Positions 1-9,323 of a stretch of DNA of 64,000 bases are shown here, piece by piece; the stretch's first letter is position 1; every line of letters begins with the position of its first letter. Origin of the DNA: Thalassobius vesicularis. GTDB lineage: Bacteria > Pseudomonadota > Alphaproteobacteria > Rhodobacterales > Rhodobacteraceae. The translations under genes and the position numbers were made by a program. The stretch is from contig NZ_SSMD01000002.1 in assembly GCF_004799325.1 (NCBI RefSeq), positions 463,927-527,926 on the forward strand, read 5' to 3'. Below the pieces are notes generated by a model. That model searched no databases. It had not been told where the DNA came from and saw only the letters and a program-made list of their open reading frames with translations.

Positions 1-566
1 TGGGCGTGCCCCACAGGATCGAGTATCAGGACACCTACTCTGTCGTCATGGACAAGGTGCCCCAAGGCCGGACCTACTGCGCGCTCTGCTCGCGTCTGCG
101 GCGCGGCAACCTTTACCGAATCGCGCGCGAAGAAGGCTGCTCGGCCGTGGTGCTGGGCCATCACCGCGACGACATTCTGGAAACCTTCTTCATGAACCTG
201 TTCCACGGCGGGCGCCTGGCGACCATGCCGCCCAAGCTGGTCAATGAAGAGGGCGACCTGTTCGTTTACCGCCCCCTCGCTCATGTGGCCGAGGCCGATT
301 GCGAGAAGTTCGCCCGCCTGATGAACTACCCCATCATCCCTTGCGATCTGTGTGGGTCTCAGGACGGTTTGCAGCGCCAGCAGGTCAAGCAAATCCTTGA
401 TGGATGGGAGAAAAACTCTCCCGGTCGGCGTCAGGTGATGTTCCGCGCGCTGATGAACATCCGCCCCTCGCACATGCTGGACCCCAAGCTGTTCGACTTT
501 GCCGGGCTGGCGCTGGGTAAGAACGATTTTCAGCAAATCGACACGGAAATTCCCAAGCTGCGTTAA
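1..566 (+). CDS. ttcA: tRNA 2-thiocytidine biosynthesis protein TtcA, 3' part (5' end outside window)
   Basis: This is the C-terminal ~187 residues of TtcA, an ATP-dependent [4Fe-4S] enzyme that thiolates C32 of certain tRNAs. The reading frame is open to the window edge, so the N-terminal PP-loop ATPase motif lies upstream. Visible TtcA features are the CxxC pair in [10 protein letters not shown], the GHHRDD segment, the [17 protein letters not shown] block and a late cysteine pair in IPCDLCGSQ; these cysteines are the expected cluster ligands. It is followed at 623 by an unrelated EAL-domain gene. The family assignment is from remembered conserved sequence. Confidence 0.93.
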   Translation, partial: GVPHRIEYQDTYSVVMDKVPQGRTYCALCSRLRRGNLYRIAREEGCSAVVLGHHRDDILETFFMNLFHGGRLATMPPKLVNEEGDLFVYRPLAHVAEADCEKFARLMNYPIIPCDLCGSQDGLQRQQVKQILDGWEKNSPGRRQVMFRALMNIRPSHMLDPKLFDFAGLALGKNDFQQIDTEIPKLR

Positions 567-622
567 GGCCACGTTGAGACTCGGGCGCCTAGCTTTCCCA
601 CAACCGGAAAGAGAGGCCACCC

Positions 623-2146
623 ATGTCGCACACCCGCCTGCCGGCGCTGCCCCCCCTGCGGACCAGGCTCCGCTATGCCCTGACCGGGCCGCATATTCTG
701 GCGTTCCTGCCCGCCGCGGTGCTGGGCTCCTACTGGATTGGCGGCGAGGGGTATCTGCTGGCCATCTCGCTTGGCTTTCCGATGCTCTACGCGCTGGCGG
801 GGGGCTTTGGTCAGATGGCCCGCCCGGTCGAACCGGCTGAATTGCCCCCGATCGAGGTGATCGCCGAATCCCGCCTGCAAGACGCCCACGCCCAGCAAAA
901 GGCCTTTGCCATCTACCTGATCGCGCTGGACGATCATGACGAACTGCTGGATCGCTACGGCCGCGCCGCCACCCAACGTGTGATGGAGCGTGTGACCGAC
1001 CGCGTCGGCGCGATTCTGCGGCAGGGCGATCTGGTCCTGCGCCCCGAAGAGGGCATGGTCGCCGTCGTCTTGGCCCCCGTCCGCCTGCTGGATCTGGAAA
1101 GCGCGATCCAACTGGCCCGCCGCCTGCAAGCCGCCGTCGAGGAACCGATCGCGCTGGATTCGACCAGCGTGTTCCTGTCCTGCTCCATCGGTTTCAGCCT
1201 CAGCCAACAGAACAGCCATCGCAACGGGCTGAAGATGATGCAGAACACGCTGGCCGCGCTGGACGACGCGCGCGCCAATGCCCCCTCGGCGATCCGCGCC
1301 TGGTCCGAAGGCATGCGCGCCCCCCGCCTGACCCGCGCCAACCTGACCGACCAGGCCGCCCGCGCGCTGGAGGACGGCCAGATCCACCCGTGGTTCCAGC
1401 CCCAGATCTCTACCGATACCGGCCAGATTTCGGGGTTCGAGGCACTGGCCCGCTGGATTCATCCCCAACAGGGCATCATCCCGCCGGGCGATTTCCTGCC
1501 CGTTCTGGCCAGCGCCGGCATGCTGGAACGGCTGGGCGAGGTGATGCTGTCCCGCTCCCTCACCGCAATCGCGGAATGGGATCGCGCCGGGGTGCACATC
1601 CCCACGGTCGGCGTCAACTTCTCCGAGGCCGAGCTACGCAACCCCAAACTGCTGAACCGGATCGAGTGGGAGCTGGACCGACACGAACTGTCCCCCGACC
1701 GCCTGACCATCGAGGTGCTGGAAACCGTCGTCGCTGCCTCGCCCGACGACATGATCGCCCTGAACATCAACGCCCTGTCGCAATATGGCTGCGCCGTCGA
1801 TCTTGACGATTTCGGCACCGGGCATGCCTCGATTTCCTCGATCCGCCGCTTTGCCGTGAAACGGATCAAGATCGACCGTTCCTTCGTGATGAAAGTGGAC
1901 CGCGACCCCGAACAACAGCGCATGGTCACCGCGATCCTGTCGATGGCCGAACGGCTGGGCCTGGAAACCCTGGCCGAAGGGGTGGAAACCGCGGGCGAAC
2001 ATACCCTACTGGCGCAACTGGGCTGCGGCTATGTGCAGGGCTTCGGCATTGCCCGTCCGATGCCCTTTGCCCAGACGCTGGACTGGATCCGCGCCCACGA
2101 AGCCAAGTTGAAACAGCCCCCTCTGATCGGACGCAAGCAGGTTTGA
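623..2146 (+). CDS. Membrane-anchored EAL phosphodiesterase with degenerate GGDEF domain
   Basis: 507 aa. Two hydrophobic segments lie in the first ~75 residues, then a GGDEF-like domain (about 85-230) and an EAL domain (about 250-500). In the GGDEF domain the active-site loop reads RPEEGMVAV, so diguanylate cyclase activity is unlikely. The EAL domain keeps the residues expected of an active c-di-GMP phosphodiesterase: FEALARW, GVNFSEAEL, EVLETVV, DLDDFGTGHAS, KIDRSFV, AEGVET and VQGFG. It probably hydrolyses c-di-GMP at the inner membrane, with the GGDEF-like part serving as a regulatory module. No sensory domain was recognised beyond the short membrane anchor. It stands alone between ttcA and yidC. 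Confidence 0.9.
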   Translation: MSHTRLPALPPLRTRLRYALTGPHILAFLPAAVLGSYWIGGEGYLLAISLGFPMLYALAGGFGQMARPVEPAELPPIEVIAESRLQDAHAQQKAFAIYLIALDDHDELLDRYGRAATQRVMERVTDRVGAILRQGDLVLRPEEGMVAVVLAPVRLLDLESAIQLARRLQAAVEEPIALDSTSVFLSCSIGFSLSQQNSHRNGLKMMQNTLAALDDARANAPSAIRAWSEGMRAPRLTRANLTDQAARALEDGQIHPWFQPQISTDTGQISGFEALARWIHPQQGIIPPGDFLPVLASAGMLERLGEVMLSRSLTAIAEWDRAGVHIPTVGVNFSEAELRNPKLLNRIEWELDRHELSPDRLTIEVLETVVAASPDDMIALNINALSQYGCAVDLDDFGTGHASISSIRRFAVKRIKIDRSFVMKVDRDPEQQRMVTAILSMAERLGLETLAEGVETAGEHTLLAQLGCGYVQGFGIARPMPFAQTLDWIRAHEAKLKQPPLIGRKQV

Positions 2147-2253
2147 ACAAGCGAAAGGCCGCATTCCCGGCGAAATCCGGGGATTCCGCTTGACCTTTTT
2201 AGCCGCCCCCTGTTGAACCACCCACAACTTCACCAGGACAGGCTAGGATCCCG

Positions 2254-4041
2254 ATGGACGATCAGAACAAGAACCTCATTTTGGCAACGGCGCTCAGCTT
2301 TGTCGTTATCCTTGTATGGTTCCTCCTCTTCCCGCCGCCGGAAAAACCGGCCGAAGATCCGAACGCGCCCGTCGCCACCACCGAGGTGACCAGCCCGGTC
2401 GCCCCTGCGACCCCTGCTGCCACGCCGGGCCAGTCCGTGACGGCCGAGTCCGCCTCGGACGCGCCGCGCCTGGCCATCGACACTCCGCGCCTGAAGGGCT
2501 CGATCTCGCTGCAGGGCGGCCGCATCGACCAGCTGTTCCTGAAGGACTACAACGAAACCATCGCCAAGGACTCGCCCACCGTGCAGGTCCTGTCGCCGGT
2601 CGGCTCTGACAACGCCTATTACGCGCTGTTCGGCTGGGCCGCAGGCGCTGGCATCGCGCCCGAAGGCGTGCCCGGCCCGAACACCGTCTGGGCGGTCGAA
2701 AGCGGCAGCACCCTTGCGCCCGCGACCCCCGTCACGCTGGTTTGGGACAACGGCAAGGGCCAGACCTTCCGCCGGATCATGTCGATCGACGACAACTACA
2801 TGTTCTCGGTCGAGCAGACCGTCACCAACGCTGGCGACGCTTCGATTTCTCTGGCCCCCTATGGTGTGCTGGTCCGCCACGGCGAGCCGAAGAACGCCAA
2901 GAAGTTCTTCGTTCTGCACGAAGGCACCGTTGGCATGGCCGATGGCGAGCTGACCGAGACCACCTATGGCGACCTCGAAGATCTGGACTATAGCGAGCGT
3001 GAAGGCGCCCGCGCCGACGTGACCCAGGTCACCGAGACCGGCTGGATCGGCTTTACCGATCACTACTGGATGTCCACGCTGATCCCGGCCAAGGGCACCG
3101 CCTTCAAATCCGCGATCAAGTATGACGAGCGCCGCGACATCTTCCAGGCCGAGGCCGTGCAGCCGACGCAAACCGTCGCGCCCGGTGCCACCATTTCGGC
3201 CAAGACCCAGATGTTCTCGGGGGCCAAGGAATGGGAAGTCATCCGCGCCTACGAAGACAAGGGCGTCGAGAAATTCGTCGACTCGATCGACTGGGGCTGG
3301 TTCTTCTTCCTGACCAAGCCGATCTTCCAGCTGCTGCACTTCCTGCACGGCTTCATCGGCAACATGGGCTGGTCGATCATCGCCCTGACCGTCGTGCTGA
3401 AGGCGATCGTTTTCCCGCTGGCCTACAAATCCTATTCGTCGATGGCGAAGATGAAGGAACTGCAGCCCAAGATGGAAGAGCTGAAAAAGGCCGCTGGTGA
3501 CGATCGCGCCAAGGTCCAGCAAGCCATGATGGAGCTGTACAAGAAGGAAAAGGTGAACCCCGCCTCGGGCTGTCTGCCGATCCTGATCCAGATCCCGATC
3601 TTCTTCTCGCTCTACAAGGTGATCTTCGTCACGCTGGAACTGCGTCACGCACCGTGGTTCGGCTGGATTCAGGACCTTTCGGCGCCCGATCCCAGCTCGA
3701 TCCTGAACCTGTTCGGCCTGCTGTCGACCCCGGTTCCCGGCCCTGACAGCATCTTCGCGATCGTCAGCCTCGGCATCCTGCCGATCCTGCTGGGCATCTC
3801 GATGTGGCTGCAGCAGAAACTGAACCCGGCACCCACCGATGCGACCCAGGCGATGATCTTTGCCTGGATGCCCTGGGTGTTCATGTTCATGCTGGGCAAC
3901 TTTGCCAGCGGCCTGGTTCTGTACTGGATCACCAACAACACGATCACCTTCACGCAACAGTACCTGATCATGCGTAGCCACGGGTATCGCCCCGATGTGT
4001 TCGGCAACATCCGGTCCAGCTTCAAGAAGAAGAAGACGTGA
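2254..4041 (+). CDS. yidC: Membrane protein insertase YidC
   Basis: 595 aa, normal for a Gram-negative YidC. It has an N-terminal signal-anchor (about 6-24), a Pro/Ala/Thr-rich linker and a large periplasmic beta domain to about residue 345. A five-helix insertase core follows, including PASGCLPILIQIPIFFSLYKVI, and it ends in a basic KKKK tail. It inserts and folds inner-membrane proteins with or without SecYEG. Its stop overlaps the GTG start of the MOSC gene (GTGA). yidC is often downstream of rpmH-rnpA in other bacteria, but here the gene upstream is the EAL protein. No convincing promoter was found in the 107-bp upstream gap. Confidence 0.97.
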   Translation: MDDQNKNLILATALSFVVILVWFLLFPPPEKPAEDPNAPVATTEVTSPVAPATPAATPGQSVTAESASDAPRLAIDTPRLKGSISLQGGRIDQLFLKDYNETIAKDSPTVQVLSPVGSDNAYYALFGWAAGAGIAPEGVPGPNTVWAVESGSTLAPATPVTLVWDNGKGQTFRRIMSIDDNYMFSVEQTVTNAGDASISLAPYGVLVRHGEPKNAKKFFVLHEGTVGMADGELTETTYGDLEDLDYSEREGARADVTQVTETGWIGFTDHYWMSTLIPAKGTAFKSAIKYDERRDIFQAEAVQPTQTVAPGATISAKTQMFSGAKEWEVIRAYEDKGVEKFVDSIDWGWFFFLTKPIFQLLHFLHGFIGNMGWSIIALTVVLKAIVFPLAYKSYSSMAKMKELQPKMEELKKAAGDDRAKVQQAMMELYKKEKVNPASGCLPILIQIPIFFSLYKVIFVTLELRHAPWFGWIQDLSAPDPSSILNLFGLLSTPVPGPDSIFAIVSLGILPILLGISMWLQQKLNPAPTDATQAMIFAWMPWVFMFMLGNFASGLVLYWITNNTITFTQQYLIMRSHGYRPDVFGNIRSSFKKKKT

Positions 4042-4787
4042 GCCATCTGGCCCAGATCATAAGGCATCCGATCAAATCCATCGGATACGAGACCCTGCAA
4101 AGCGCGCCCCTGACAAGGGGGCGCGCTCTGCCCTTTGACAGGGTGTGGGCCATCGCGCACGAGGCCGCCTCTTTCGGCGCCAACCCCACCGAATGGGCGC
4201 ACAAGCGCAACTTCGTCCGTGGCGTTGCCGCGCCCGAGCTGATGGCCATCCGCGCCACGCTGGACGAGGCGACCGGCCTGGTCACCCTGACGCATCCGCG
4301 CGCCGGCACCATCACGCTGGACCCGGTTGCCCAGGCCGATGCGCTGCTGGACTGGGTGCGCCCCCTTTGGCCCGACACCCGCCCCGCCGCCGCTGGCGTT
4401 GTCCACATCCCCGGCCAACCACTGGCCGACTGGCCGAACCCCTTCCTTGCGGTGCTGGGCATGGCCTCGCTGCGCGAATTGGGCGGCCATCTGGGCCAGG
4501 ACCTGTCCGTCCACCGCTTCCGCGGCAACCTTTGGGTCGATGGCTGGGCCCCTTTCCAGGAATTCGATCTGATCGGCCGCCGCCTGCGTATTGGCGAGGC
4601 CGAGCTGGAGATCGTCCAGCGCATCACCCGCTGCGCCGCCACCACCACCAATCCCGAAACCGGAGTGCAGGATGCCGATACGCTGGCCGCCCTGAACACC
4701 CGATACGGCCACCAGGATTTCGGCACCTACGCTGTCGTCACGAAATCCGGTACAGTCGCCGTCAATGACCCCGTAGAGATCCTGTAA
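4038..4787 (+). CDS. MOSC domain-containing protein
   Basis: 249 aa with an N-terminal MOSC_N-type beta-barrel segment ([10 protein letters not shown]) and a C-terminal MOSC domain. The MOSC domain carries the hallmark cysteine in [14 protein letters not shown], which in this superfamily binds the sulfur or molybdenum centre of the molybdenum cofactor (MOSC = Mo-cofactor sulfurase C-terminal). The physiological substrate is unknown. The GTG start at 4038 overlaps the yidC stop by four bases, and the stop overlaps the engB start (TAATG), so yidC-MOSC-engB look translationally coupled. Confidence 0.88.
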   Translation: MSHLAQIIRHPIKSIGYETLQSAPLTRGRALPFDRVWAIAHEAASFGANPTEWAHKRNFVRGVAAPELMAIRATLDEATGLVTLTHPRAGTITLDPVAQADALLDWVRPLWPDTRPAAAGVVHIPGQPLADWPNPFLAVLGMASLRELGGHLGQDLSVHRFRGNLWVDGWAPFQEFDLIGRRLRIGEAELEIVQRITRCAATTTNPETGVQDADTLAALNTRYGHQDFGTYAVVTKSGTVAVNDPVEIL

Positions 4788-5437
4788 TGCACCTGCCGTT
4801 CCCCATCGCCGAAGAGCCCGATCCCCAGACCCAGGAAAAGGGTCGCCTGATGTTCGCGGGCCAGACCGATTTCCTGAAAGGCGTCGTCGCCATGTCCGGC
4901 CTGCCGCCGTCGGACCGGCTCGAGGTCTGCTTTGCCGGGCGTTCCAACGTCGGAAAATCCAGCCTGATCAACGCGCTGACCGGCCGCAAGGGCCTGGCGC
5001 GCGCCTCGAACACGCCGGGCCGCACGCAGGAAATCAACTTCTTCACCGTGGGCGAGGAGCACTACCTCGTCGACCTGCCCGGCTATGGCTACGCCAACGC
5101 GCCCGTCGCCGTGGTCGAGAAATGGCAGAAACTGCTGAAACAGTACCTCTCGGGCCGCCAGAACCTGCGCCGCGCCTTCGTGCTGATCGACTCGCGCCAC
5201 GGCATCAAGAAGGTGGACGAGGAAATCCTGTCCTTGCTGGACAGCGCCGCCGTCACCTTTCAGGTGGTGATGACCAAGGCCGACAAGGTCAAGGCCGCCG
5301 ACCGCGAAGCGATCCTCAAGCAGGTGCGCGAAAAGCTGGCCAAACACCCCGCCGCCTTCCCCGAGATCATCGTGACCTCCTCGGAAAAAGGCGACGGCAT
5401 CCCCACCTTGCGCGCCATCATCTCCACCCTGATCTGA
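4787..5437 (+). CDS. engB: Ribosome biogenesis GTPase EngB (YihA/YsxC)
   Basis: 216 aa TRAFAC-class GTPase needed for assembly of the large ribosomal subunit in studied bacteria. The G motifs are clear: [14 protein letters not shown] (P-loop), SNTPGRTQ (switch I), DLPGYGYA (G3) and MTKADKVK (G4). It is the last gene of the yidC-MOSC-engB run and is followed directly by a tandem double hairpin (5439-5486). The start at 4787 is favoured by the TAATG overlap with the MOSC gene. Confidence 0.95.
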   Translation: MHLPFPIAEEPDPQTQEKGRLMFAGQTDFLKGVVAMSGLPPSDRLEVCFAGRSNVGKSSLINALTGRKGLARASNTPGRTQEINFFTVGEEHYLVDLPGYGYANAPVAVVEKWQKLLKQYLSGRQNLRRAFVLIDSRHGIKKVDEEILSLLDSAAVTFQVVMTKADKVKAADREAILKQVREKLAKHPAAFPEIIVTSSEKGDGIPTLRAIISTLI

Positions 5438-5438
5438 C

Positions 5439-5486
5439 CCGAAATCTTTCAAAGATTTCGGACCGGATTTTTTTCAAAAAATCCGG
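5439..5486. repeat. Tandem double-hairpin element, copy A (convergent terminator position)
   Basis: There are two adjacent perfect inverted repeats. Hairpin 1 (5439-5461) has arms CCGAAATCTTT / AAAGATTTCGG, and hairpin 2 (5463-5486) has arms CCGGATTTTTT / AAAAAATCCGG. They sit between the convergent stops of engB (+) and the SDR gene (-). The A/T runs inside the arms would let it act as a bidirectional terminator. The same architecture recurs at 8389, 24277 and 45939. Confidence 0.8.
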
Positions 5487-5494
5487 CGCCCGGC

Positions 5495-6229
5495 TCAGAC
5501 GTGCTGGCCTCCGTTCACCTCGATCTCGGTCCCCGAGATGTACGAGGATGCGTCGGTGCACAGGAAATAGATCGTGTTGGCCACCTCGATGGTCTGGCCC
5601 AGCCGCCGCATCGGGATGTCCTCGATCAGCTTGTCCGTGCCCGGCGACAGGATTGCCGTTTCGATTTCGCCCGGCGCAATCGCATTCACCCGCACGCCCA
5701 TCGGCCCGAAATCATTGGCCATCTCGCGCGTCAGCGCCTTCAGCGCGGCCTTCGACGTCGCATAGGCCGCCCCGGCGAACGGATGCACACGATACCCCGC
5801 GATTGAGGTCACGTTGACCACCGCGCCCTTCGCAGCGGCCAATTCCTCGCGCAGGCCCCTCGCCAGCACGACCGAGGCGAAAAAGTTCACATGGAACACT
5901 TGGCCCCAGGTCATCAGATCCGTGTCGATCGTGTTCAGCCGCGCACCCCCCGGGCCCTTTGGCGAAATCCCGGCGTTATTGACCAGCGCGTCCAGCTTGC
6001 CGTCCAGTTTCTCGCGGATTTCCTCGACCTTGTTGATCGTGTCCGTGGGGTCGGCCAGGTCGATCTGGATGTGGTTTTCCGACCCGCCGCCCCAGGGGCA
6101 TTCCTTTGGAAACGCCTGGCGCGAGCAGGTGATCACCCGCCAGCCCTCGCGTGCGAAACGGCGCACGGTGGCGTGGCCGATGCCCCGGCTGGCCCCTGTC
6201 AGCAACAGTGTTTTTTGTCTTTCGGACAT
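5495..6229 (-). CDS. SDR family oxidoreductase
   Basis: 244 aa classical short-chain dehydrogenase/reductase. It has the cofactor motif TGASRGIG near the N-terminus, NNAG in the fourth strand, the catalytic Ser in VNVTSIAG and the YATSK Tyr/Lys pair, followed by the IAPGEIET segment. It probably performs NAD(P)H-dependent alcohol/ketone interconversion; the substrate cannot be read from the sequence. It lies on the opposite strand between engB and argB, convergent with the former and divergent from the latter. Confidence 0.9.
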   Translation of the reverse strand: MSERQKTLLLTGASRGIGHATVRRFAREGWRVITCSRQAFPKECPWGGGSENHIQIDLADPTDTINKVEEIREKLDGKLDALVNNAGISPKGPGGARLNTIDTDLMTWGQVFHVNFFASVVLARGLREELAAAKGAVVNVTSIAGYRVHPFAGAAYATSKAALKALTREMANDFGPMGVRVNAIAPGEIETAILSPGTDKLIEDIPMRRLGQTIEVANTIYFLCTDASSYISGTEIEVNGGQHV

Positions 6230-6294
6230 TGCTCTTTACCCCTGGATGATTAGCTGAAACCCTAGCACTGCCATCGCCAAGTTCAACGTAGCAC

Positions 6295-6323
6295 TTGGCA
6301 CCCCCAGTCAGACCCTGTAACAC
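6295..6323 (+). promoter_or_regulatory. Candidate sigma70 promoter of argB
   Basis: TTGGCA (6295-6300) and TAACAC (6318-6323) are separated by 17 bp in the 115-bp gap between the divergent SDR and argB genes, 21 bases before the argB start. The -35 is good and the -10 only fair. Confidence 0.45.
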
Positions 6324-6344
6324 AGGACGAATTTCGGGACGCAA

Positions 6345-7247
6345 ATGATGAAGAAGCAGAACATGAACCGCGATTGGATCGCCACCGCCCGCACCCTGGC
6401 CGAGGCCCTGCCCTACCTTCAACGCTTCAGCAACTCGCTGGTTGTCGTCAAATTCGGCGGCAACGCCATGGGCGACGATGATGCGATGGCTGAATTCGCC
6501 CGCGACATGGTGCTGATGCGTCAGGTCGGCGTGAACCCCGTGGTCGTGCATGGCGGCGGCCCGATGATCAACGACATGCTGAAAAAGCTTGGCATCGTCA
6601 GCGAATGGGTCCGCGGCAAGCGCGTCACCGACAAGGCCACCGTCGAGGTGGTCGAGATGATCCTCTCGGGTCTGGTGAACAAGCGCATCGTGCAGGCGAT
6701 CAACGACGAAGGCGGCCGCGCAGTCGGCATCTCGGGCAAGGATGACGACCTGATGGTCTGCGTCGCCGACGACCCCGAACTGGGCTTTGTCGGTCGCCCC
6801 GTGGAAATGAACGTGCAGGTGATCCGCGATCTGTGTGCCGCCGGGATCATCCCCGTCATCGCACCCGTCGCCACCGGCATGGCCGATAACGAAACCTTCA
6901 ACGTCAACGGCGATACCGCTGCCGGTGCCATCGCCGGCGCGCTGAAGGCCGACCGCCTGCTGCTGCTGACCGACGTGCCGGGCGTCAAGGGCAAGGACGG
7001 CGAGGTTCTGACCCAGATCACCCCCGAACAAGTGCGCGAGATGATCGCCGACGGCACCATTGCTGGCGGCATGATCCCCAAGACCGAAACCGCGCTGGCC
7101 GCGCTGGATCAGGGCGTGCGCGCCGTGGTCATTCTGGACGGCCGCCTGCCCAACGCCTCGCTGTTGGAACTGTTCACCGAGCATGGCGCGGGCTCCATCA
7201 TCCGCTCGACCGCGCCACGGGTGACGCCCACCCATCCGGACGAATGA
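6345..7247 (+). CDS. argB: Acetylglutamate kinase
   Basis: 300 aa. It phosphorylates N-acetyl-L-glutamate in the second step of arginine biosynthesis and is cytosolic. Amino-acid kinase family signatures are visible: [12 protein letters not shown] (P-loop lysine), [10 protein letters not shown], the [10 protein letters not shown] segment, [15 protein letters not shown] and a C-terminal [14 protein letters not shown] block. Several in-frame ATGs lie at the 5' end (6345, 6348, 6363), so the exact start is uncertain. The stop overlaps the next gene as ATGA. Confidence 0.96.
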   Translation: MMKKQNMNRDWIATARTLAEALPYLQRFSNSLVVVKFGGNAMGDDDAMAEFARDMVLMRQVGVNPVVVHGGGPMINDMLKKLGIVSEWVRGKRVTDKATVEVVEMILSGLVNKRIVQAINDEGGRAVGISGKDDDLMVCVADDPELGFVGRPVEMNVQVIRDLCAAGIIPVIAPVATGMADNETFNVNGDTAAGAIAGALKADRLLLLTDVPGVKGKDGEVLTQITPEQVREMIADGTIAGGMIPKTETALAALDQGVRAVVILDGRLPNASLLELFTEHGAGSIIRSTAPRVTPTHPDE

Positions 7248-7882
7248 GCGCGAGCTACCAACAGATTGCCGATGCCGCCCTTGGGCGGCATCTGTGCATC
7301 CGGGGGGCGTTTCATCCCACGGACCTGCCCGGGATCGGCACGCTGGTCCTGCTGGGCCCGGACGAGCCCGCCTTCTGGCCCGTCTTCTCGGCCAGCCCCG
7401 AGGCACAGGACAGCCAGCCGTCGCCGATGGATCGCTGGTCCGCCCGTGTGATCGGCGGTCTGGCCAAGGAACTGGGCGCGCAGCCCTTCTACCCCTTCGG
7501 CGGCCCGCCCCATGCCCCGTTCTTTCGCTGGGCCACCGACAGCGGCCGTGCCTGGCCCTCGCCGATCCAGTTTCTGGTGCATGACGTCGCAGGCCTGTTC
7601 ATCTCGTATCGCGGCGCCCTCGGCTTTGCCGAGCGGTTGGAGCTGCCACCCCTGCCCACCTCGCCCTGCCCCAGCTGCGCCCAACCCTGCGCCACCACCT
7701 GCCCGGTGGATGCCTTCGCCGGGGGCGGCTACGACGTGCCCGCGTGCAAGGCCTACCTTGCCACACCCGAAGGCCGCGACTGCCTGGAGCGCGGCTGCGC
7801 CGCCCGCCGCGCCTGCCCGATCAGCCAAAGCTTCGGCCGGATCGAGGCGCAATCCGCATTCCACATGAGGGCCTTCCTATGA
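7244..7882 (+). CDS. Ferredoxin-like iron-sulfur protein
   Basis: 212 aa. The cysteines cluster in the C-terminal third: [13 protein letters not shown] (C-x2-C-x3-C-x3-CP), then CKAYL, CLERGC and ACPISQSF. The pattern suits one or two 4Fe-4S clusters and resembles the cluster region of epoxyqueuosine reductase-type proteins, but the N-terminal half shows no domain I recognise. Electron transfer is an inference. It is coupled to argB by an ATGA overlap and to the following phosphatase gene by another ATGA overlap (7879-7882). Confidence 0.75.
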   Translation: MSASYQQIADAALGRHLCIRGAFHPTDLPGIGTLVLLGPDEPAFWPVFSASPEAQDSQPSPMDRWSARVIGGLAKELGAQPFYPFGGPPHAPFFRWATDSGRAWPSPIQFLVHDVAGLFISYRGALGFAERLELPPLPTSPCPSCAQPCATTCPVDAFAGGGYDVPACKAYLATPEGRDCLERGCAARRACPISQSFGRIEAQSAFHMRAFL

Positions 7883-8379
7883 GCCTGCGCCTGATCCTGA
7901 TGCGCCACGCGAAATCCGATTGGGATGACCCCACCCAGCCCGACCACGCCCGCCCGCTGAACCCGCGTGGACGGGCCTCGGCCACGGCGATGGGCGACTG
8001 GCTGCGCGCGCGAGGGGATCTGCCCAACCTGGCGCTGGTCTCGGACGCCACCCGCACCCGCGAAACCTTTGCCCGGCTGAAGCTGGAGGCAGAAGCGCAG
8101 TTCCTGCCGCGCCTCTATCACGCGGGGCCGGCCATGATGATGGACGTGCTGCAGGGCGCGGGAACGGCGGGGTGCGTGTTGATGCTGGGCCACAACCCCG
8201 GCATCGCCGAATTCGCCGAGCGCCTTTTGACCCGTCCGGTGACCCATCCGCGGTTTTACGACTACCCGACCTGCGCCACGCTGGTTGCGAATTTTCCGGT
8301 TGCCGATTGGGCCGACGTCTCTTTCGGTACCGGCACCGCTGTCGATTTCGCTGTCCCCCGGGAAGTGATCGATGGCTGA
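7879..8379 (+). CDS. SixA-like histidine phosphatase
   Basis: 166 aa histidine-phosphatase-superfamily protein. The N-terminal motif LILMRHAKSDW carries the RH phospho-acceptor, and GHNPGIAEFAE supplies the second catalytic His. This short form matches the SixA phosphohistidine phosphatase group; the target is unknown. The ATG at 7879 overlaps the preceding stop (ATGA) and precedes the RHA motif at the normal distance. Upstream in-frame starts would add an unrelated ~45-residue extension inside the ferredoxin-like gene. Confidence 0.88.
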   Translation: MSLRLILMRHAKSDWDDPTQPDHARPLNPRGRASATAMGDWLRARGDLPNLALVSDATRTRETFARLKLEAEAQFLPRLYHAGPAMMMDVLQGAGTAGCVLMLGHNPGIAEFAERLLTRPVTHPRFYDYPTCATLVANFPVADWADVSFGTGTAVDFAVPREVIDG

Positions 8380-8388
8380 GGTCGGGGG

Positions 8389-8435
8389 CAAAATTCTTTC
8401 AAAGAATTTTGTCCGGAAAATTTGAAATTTTCCGG
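8389..8435. repeat. Tandem double-hairpin element, copy B
   Basis: Hairpin 1 (8389-8411) has arms CAAAATTCTTT / AAAGAATTTTG. Hairpin 2 (8413-8435) has arms CCGGAAAATTT / AAATTTTCCGG. It lies just after the histidine phosphatase stop and before the convergent bztD stop. The layout is the same as the elements at 5439, 24277 and 45939. It is followed by the phrase CCTCCGGCGGGAGTATTT. Confidence 0.8.
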
Positions 8436-8469
8436 GCCTCCGGCGGGAGTATTTCCAGTCAGAAAGAAA

Positions 8470-8501
8470 CAGAAAAGGCGCGCCCGGTGTGGCGCGCCTT
8501 T
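8470..8501 (-). terminator. Rho-independent terminator after bztD
   Basis: Arms AAAGGCGCGCC (8474-8484) and GGCGCGCCTTT (8491-8501) flank a 6-base loop. On the minus strand the stem is followed by TTTTCTGTTTC, ending the bzt operon 20 bases after the bztD stop. The plus-strand side is also T-rich, so it may work both ways. Confidence 0.8.
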
Positions 8502-8520
8502 GGTTGGTTTGGATGTGGGT

Positions 8521-9312
8521 TTAGTGACCCAGAATCTGCGACAGGAACAGTTTGGTCCGCTCGGATTTCGGGTTGTTGAAGAACTCTTCGGGTTCGTTCT
8601 GTTCCACGATCTGGCCCTGGTCCATGAAGATCACTCGGTTGGCGACCTGGCGGGCGAAGCCCATCTCGTGCGTCACGCAGAGCATGGTCATGCCTTCCTC
8701 GGCCAGCTCGATCATGGTGTCCAGCACCTCTTTGATCATCTCGGGGTCCAGCGCCGAGGTCGGTTCGTCGAACAGCATGATCCGCGGCTTCATGCACAGC
8801 GAGCGGGCGATCGCCACACGTTGCTGCTGACCACCGGACAGCTGGCCGGGGTACTTATGCGCCTGGTCCGGGATTTTCACCTTTTCCAGGAAGTGCATCG
8901 CGGTCGCCTCGGCCTCTTTCTTGGGGACCTTGCGGACCCAGATCGGGGCCAGCGTGCAATTTTCCAGGATGGTCAGGTGCGGGAACAGGTTGAAGTGCTG
9001 GAAGCACATCCCCACCTCGGAGCGGATCTTGTCGATGTTCTTCAGATCCGAGGTCAGCTCTGTCCCGTCCACGACGATCTTGCCCGACTGGTGTTCTTCC
9101 AGGCGGTTGATGCAGCGGATCAGCGTCGATTTGCCGGACCCCGAGGGGCCCGCGATGACGATGCGTTCGCCGCGGTTGACGGTCAGGTTGATGTCGCGCA
9201 GCACGTGAAAGGACCCGTACCACTTGTTCATGTTGGAAATCTCGATGGCCACCTCGTCCGAGACGGTCATTTTCGAGCGGTCGATATCGCGGTCGATAGC
9301 AAGTTCAGACAT
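8521..9312 (-). CDS. bztD: Amino-acid ABC transporter ATP-binding protein (BztD/AapP type)
   Basis: 263 aa ATPase of a polar amino-acid importer. It has Walker [10 protein letters not shown], signature LSGGQQQR, Walker [14 protein letters not shown] and the switch His in CVTHEMGFA. It should power uptake of glutamate/glutamine/aspartate/asparagine through BztB-BztC. The start at 9312 (MSELAIDR) is chosen because it follows the bztC stop by 11 bases; the frame stays open further upstream only inside bztC. It is the last gene of bztABCD. Confidence 0.95.
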   Translation of the reverse strand: MSELAIDRDIDRSKMTVSDEVAIEISNMNKWYGSFHVLRDINLTVNRGERIVIAGPSGSGKSTLIRCINRLEEHQSGKIVVDGTELTSDLKNIDKIRSEVGMCFQHFNLFPHLTILENCTLAPIWVRKVPKKEAEATAMHFLEKVKIPDQAHKYPGQLSGGQQQRVAIARSLCMKPRIMLFDEPTSALDPEMIKEVLDTMIELAEEGMTMLCVTHEMGFARQVANRVIFMDQGQIVEQNEPEEFFNNPKSERTKLFLSQILGH

Positions 9313-9323
9313 GTGCGATCTCC

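Noticed and set aside
7744..7878. N-terminal extension of the SixA-like phosphatase
   Set aside because: It overlaps the ferredoxin-like coding region in another frame; the ATGA overlap at 7879 and the position of the RHA motif fix the start.
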